Below are positions 41,001-47,000 of a stretch of 64,000 bases of DNA, piece by piece; the stretch's first letter is position 1; each line of letters begins with the position of its first letter. The notes beneath the pieces are model-generated. The model did no database searches. It had not been told where the DNA came from and worked only from the letters and a program-made list of their open reading frames with translations. A program made the translations under genes and the position numbers. This DNA comes from Toxorhynchites rutilus septentrionalis (Eukaryota; Arthropoda; Insecta; Diptera; Culicidae), in NCBI RefSeq assembly GCF_029784135.1, contig NC_073746.1:287815348-287879347 (forward strand), given 5' to 3'.

Positions 41001-44000
41001 TTTTCCAAAGTTACTGAAATTACTCGGATGGGGCCAGACAAATTACGAGATGTCGTCTCTTGCAGGACCCAAGCGAATGCAATAACGCGCTGTGATCTCT
41101 TTGCGATTGAGTATCGCGTATACGTACCCTGTTGCAACGTTGAAATAGACGGTGTAATAAACGAAAAGGGTTTGACTCGAAAAGAGATACTCGATGGTGT
41201 CGGTCACTTCAAGAACTCCTCACTTAAAAGTGTGAAGATTCTTGAATGCTATTGACTGAAGTTTGTGTCACTTAAAAATGACAAACGAGTTCTCAATCGG
41301 ACAAACTCTTTTCGTGTGACATCTGAGGGTTCCGCTCTTCCAAACTACGTTGCAATAGGTGCACTTCGTTTACCTGTTCGGTTGTTTGTACCCCGGGTAA
41401 TGAAATGCAACAAATGTATGCAACTCGGTCACACGGCCGCCTATTGTTGCAATAAACAACGTTGCACAGATTGTGGAGAGAGTCACGATGGGACTTCTTG
41501 CGCAAAAGAGCGCAAGTGTCTTCATTGCGACGAGGCTCCACATGATCTTTCTCAATACCCGGTGTACATACAACGAGGGGAAAAACTCAAGCGTTCCTTA
41601 AAGAAACGTTCCAAGCGTACTTATGCAGAAATGCTTAAGAGTTCCGCTTCAACGACTCAGGACAATCCCTACTCCATTCTGCAGAACGACGAACCTGTTG
41701 CTGACGCTCCCAATGCAGGAAGTTCCGGTACATCGCAGGGTGCCATTAGGAAAAGAAAAATTACTTCTTTTCCATCACTCCCCAGAAAGAAGACCGAAAC
41801 TTCCCAAATTTGAATGAAACCTCGTATCGAACGTGCTGAGAATAGACCGAAGCAAGTACCTCCTGGTTTAAGCGGTTCTTCTACGCACCAGGGGTCCTCA
41901 GCACTTCCCGGAGCAGAGCCCAACACGTCTGTTCCTTTTTCGCGGTCGAGGCAACAGCCACAATCTGGCTTGCTTGCGCTTTCTGACCTGGTGGACAATA
42001 TTTTAAATGCTTTAAGTATAAATGACCCTCTTAAAAGCATAGTATTATGTTTGCTCCCGATTGTGAGAACATTTTTGAAAGAAAAATGTGGTTTTTTAGC
42101 AGCGTTCATTTCCCTCGATGCCTGATTCAGTGCAAGAGGTCAAGGATTTGACCACTGTAATACAGTGGAAATGTCACTCCTTCTATAGAGTCACTCTCCC
42201 ATCGATGACAGGCATTGAAGTTGTCGCTTGCCAGACACAAATCAATGGCAAAGACCTCTGCATTGCCTCGATATATATTCCTCCAAGAACTATGGTTGGC
42301 CGCCATCAGTTTTTTGATATCATCGAGGCACTGCCGGAGCCGCGGCTAATCTTAGGTGACCTCAACTCCCATGGAACAGCATGGGGTTCAATCTACGATG
42401 ACAACCGTGCCACTTTGATTTATGATCTGTGCGACAACTTCAAATTGACAGTTTTCAATACTGGGGAAGCAACTAGAATAGCCAACCCTCCTGCACGGGC
42501 AAGTATGCTAGACATATCACTTTGCTCTTCTTCGTTATCCCTGGATTGCACGTGGAAGGTAATCCAAGATCCTCACGGTAGTGACCACCTGCCAATAATT
42601 TTATCGATCGCCAATGAATCAGGTTCTCGTGAGTCAGTCGATATTGCGTATGACCTCACGAAAAATATTGACTGGAGAAAATTTGCAGAAATAATATCTG
42701 AAGCACTTGTTTTAATGCATGAACTTCCTCCACTCGAAGAGTATAATTTTATATCGAGTTTGATTTACGAAAGCGCACTTCAAGCTCAAAAGAAACGTGT
42801 TCCGGCTACCACTTTCCGACGTCGTCCTCCATCACTTTGGTGGGACAAGGAGTGTTCAAAGGTCTACCTTGAAAAATCATCCGCTTTCAAAAAATTCCGG
42901 AAAACTGGACTAGTGGAATGGTTTCGAAAGTACCAAGCTCTAGAAGCCAAACTAAAAGGTCTGATTAAAGCAAAAAAGCGTGGATATTGGCGAAAGTTCG
43001 TCAATGGTTTGTCAAGGGAGACCGCTATGAGCACTCTTTGGAATACGGCTAGGAGAATGCGTGGCTGGAACCATACAAATGAAAGTGAGGAACACTCTGA
43101 CCGTTGGATTTTCAAATTTGCAAGAAAGGTTTGTCCCGATTCCGTTCCTGCACAAAGCGTCGTACGCGACATTCCGCTCCAATGCGACTATGAGAATTTT
43201 TCGATGGTAGAATTCTCAATTGCCCTCCTCTCATGTAACAATTCAGCTCCTGGGTCGGACAAGATTAAATTCAACTTGTTGAAGAATCTTCCCGACTTGG
43301 CGAAACAGCGTTTGCTAAACTTGTTCAACAAGTTTCTGGAGCTGAATATTGTCCCGCATGACTGGAGACAAGTGCGAATACGAAAACCCAACAAGCCGGC
43401 TTGCGATCACAACTCGTATAGGCCGATTACAATGTTATCCTGTATTCGTAAATTGTTAGAGAAAATGATTCTACTTCGTTTGGACAAGTGGGTTGAAGCG
43501 AACAATTTGCTGTCAAATACGCAGTTTGGCTTCCGCCGAGGTAAAGGGACGAACGATTGTCTGGCGCTGCTATCTTCTGAAATCCAAATCGCATTTGCTC
43601 GCAAAGAACAAATGGCTTCCGTTTTCCTCGATATCAAAGGGGCATTTGATTCAGTTTCCATGGAAATTCTCTCAGAGAAACTTCATAATCGTGGACTTTC
43701 ACCAATTCTGAATAATTTCCTGTACAATTTACTGTCAGAAAAGCACATGTTTTTCAATCATGGCAGCTTGAAATCTTCTCGATACAGTTTTATGGGTCTA
43801 CCACAAGGCTCTTGCCTAAGCCCCCTCTTGTACAGTTTTTACGTCAATGATATGGATGATTGTCTAACTAGAGACTGCACGCTGAGACAACTTGCAGACG
43901 ATGGAGTTATTTCCATCACGGGTACTAATCCCGTCGTTCTGCAAAAGACGTTGCAAGATACCCTGAACAATCTGTTCACGTGGGCCCTCAAGCTGGGTAT

Positions 44001-47000
44001 CGAATTCTCTACGGAGAAAACTGAAATGGTCGTTTTTTCTAGGAAGCACGAACCCGCCCAATTCCAGCTTCACCTATCCGGCAAAACGATCCAACACTCT
44101 ATGTTTTTCAAATACCTGGGTGTATATTTTGATTCTAAGTGTACCTGGGGGAGACACATTGCGTATTTGAAAAAGAAATGCCAGCAAAGAATCAATTTTC
44201 TCCAAACAATAACCGGAACATGGTGGGGTGCCCATCCAGGAGACCTCATTCAGTTATACAAAACAACGATATTATCAGTGTTAGAATATGGCAGTTTTTG
44301 CTTCCGATCAGCTGCCAGGATTCATATTCTCAAGCTGGAGAGAATACAATATCGTTGCTTGCGTATAGCCATGGGGTGTTTGCATTCGACACATACGATG
44401 AGTCTCGAAGTTTTGGCAGGAGTACCTCCGCTTACTCTTCGGTTCACAGAATTATCGTACAGATTTCTCATCCGTTGCAAGATCATGAATCCATTGGTGA
44501 TTGATAACTTCGAAAATCTACTCCAACTGATTCCTCAGTCAAGTTTTATGTCTTTATACCATGAGTACCTATCCCACGACGTGCACCCTTCACCAGGCAT
44601 CTCCAACCAAGTTTGCTTCCCATACTTTTGCAATTCCTCTGTCATTTTTGATCTGTCCATGCGACAAAAAATCCATGGAATCCCAGATCATCTACGCTCC
44701 GATTATATTCCGCCGATATTTTCGGCAGAATATGGGAAAGTTAGATCTGATAAAATGTTCTTTACTGACGGTTCATACATAAACGGGTCCACTGGCTTCG
44801 GCATCTTCAATGAAAATTCCAGTGCCTCTTTCAAACTCAAAGATCCTTGTTCCGTATATGTCGCTGAACTGGGTGCGATATACTACGCACTAGGGATCAT
44901 TGAAACATTGCCCATCGACCACTATTTTATTTTTTCAGACAGTCTCAGCTCAATAGAGGCAATCCGCTCAATGAAGGTTGATAAACGCTCATCTTATTTC
45001 CTAACAAGAATAAGACAACTATTGAGTGTTTTGGTCGAAAAATTATTCAAGATTACCTTAGCATGGGTTCCCTCTCATTGTTCGATTCCGGGGAATGAGA
45101 AAGCGGACTCGCTAGCTAAGGTGGGCGCTTTAGAAGGCACACTTTTTGAAAGGCAAATTACTTATAATGAATTTTTCCACATTCCTCGTCAGTACACGCT
45201 CGTAAGTTGGCAGCGCATGTGGAGTGGAGATGAGTTCGGTCGTTGGTTACACACGATTATCCCTAAGGTCTCGACGAGTGCATGGTTCAAGGGATTGAAT
45301 GTAGGTCGTGATTTCATTCGCGTGATATCTCGGCTTATGTCCAATCACTACAACCTAAACGCGCATCTCTATCGCATTGGGCTCGCAGCAAACAATCTTT
45401 GTGATTGTGGCGATGGCTACCACGACATCGAGCATGTTGTCTGGTCGTGTATCCGGTGTATCTCTAGAGCACTGAGAGCACAAGGCAGACAATCGGAGAT
45501 CCCCGTCCGGGATATCTTAGGTAGCCGTGATCCTGATCTTCTGCTTCATCTATAACTGTTCCTCAGGAACGCCGATGTCAACGTTTAATGATGTTTCCTT
45601 CGTTGTGTCCCCGTTTTATATCCCTCCTATCCGATCGATAAACTTTTACTTAGTCGCGGCAATACATACACACACTCTTTACAGATACACGGGCCAAAGG
45701 TTGTGCAGTCCACTGATCATTCAACAAGAGCCAAAGGTTGTACCGCTCATGACAACTCTACATGAACTGATGATTGCGCCGGTTAGTGACCATTCTATCC
45801 TGGATTCCTCGAGTCGAGAAAGACGCACCACGCTAGATATGAGGTACAGACTACGGGGGCGTTGCTGATTAAGGGTCAGCTGCATCCCAATAGGAAGTAT
45901 CCCGTGTCGGGCACACGTACAGAGCATTGGAGACAGCAACATCCGAATTACGAAAACACTTGTAATACTAACCTCGAGCCAACCGCGAGTAATCGGTTAC
46001 ATATTACTAACATAGATAATAAGAAAAATTGTCAAAGTATTGAACTTCCGGCCCCGTGAGGCTAACGCCATATGAGCCTTGATAAAAATATATATTTTGG
46101 AAAAAAAAAATCTACGGGAAGAGACGAATGCAACGAAATACAGGAGGCTAAAATCGGACCATCCCTTCTTCGGGTTTCCCGCTTACCAACAGATACTGCC
46201 TTACATTTTTATTTATATAGATATAGGATATGGAAATGTGTTATTTCGCCTGAAAATCCATTTCCACTTACGAACAAAGATCAATTTCGATAGCGCAAAC
46301 GAATGGACTAACAACGCTTATTATGATGTAATTTTCGAACATGTGGGAATTCAATTTTCCAAATTTTTCGACCGTCCTTCAGAGTTTTTCGAAAATTTTC
46401 CTGTTTTTCTCTCCACTATATTGATCTACGGGAAGAGACGAATACAACAAAATAAAGAAGGCTAAAATCGGACCATCTCTTCTTCGGGTTTTCCGCTTAC
46501 CAACAGATTTTGCCTTACATTTTTATATTAGGCTGTCAAAAAAGTCCTGCGGTATTTTTTTTTAATTTTCATTTGTTCATAAAATTAGTTACAATCATCT
46601 GTTTTAAGTCAAATATGCGCCGTTTTGTTCGATGACTTGTTCCCAACGAGATGCCAACTTCATAATATCCCTGTTATAGAAGCTCGCTTCCTTATTGGCA
46701 AAAAACTTGGATAGCCAATTTTCACAGGCCTCTTTTGTGGCTAACTTCTGACTACCTAGCTCGTTCGCCATGACCAAAAACAGGTGGTAGTCACTTGGTG
46801 CAAGGTCCGGACTATACGGCGGATGCAAAAGAACCTCCCATCCGAGCTCCCGGAGCTTCTGGCGCGTCACCAAAGAAGTGTGTGGCCTGGCGTTGTCCTT
46901 ATGGAAGACAATGCGGCCTCTGTTTATCAAAGATGGCCTCTTCTTCATGAGTGCTACCTTCAAGCGGTCCAGTTGTTAGTCCGAATGGACTAACAACGCT

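Larger units (their letters stand above)
40215..46110 (+). mobile_element. I-like non-LTR retrotransposon copy C, near full length (5.9 kb), inactive
   Basis: Flanked by TCTACGGGA at 40207-40215 and 46111-46119 (9-bp target duplication; the last base is ambiguous). It begins ATTCGTTCGAG and has GGACA at +28 to +32 counted from A40215, matching the downstream promoter element RGWYV, so it seems to keep its internal Pol II promoter and true 5' end. The order is a 5' UTR of about 515 bp, ORF1 (gag-like), ORF2 (endonuclease, RT, RNase H), a 3' UTR of about 0.5 kb and an A10 tail. The RNase H after RT places it in the I group. Both ORFs are damaged (see entries), so it cannot move on its own. Confidence 0.93.
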
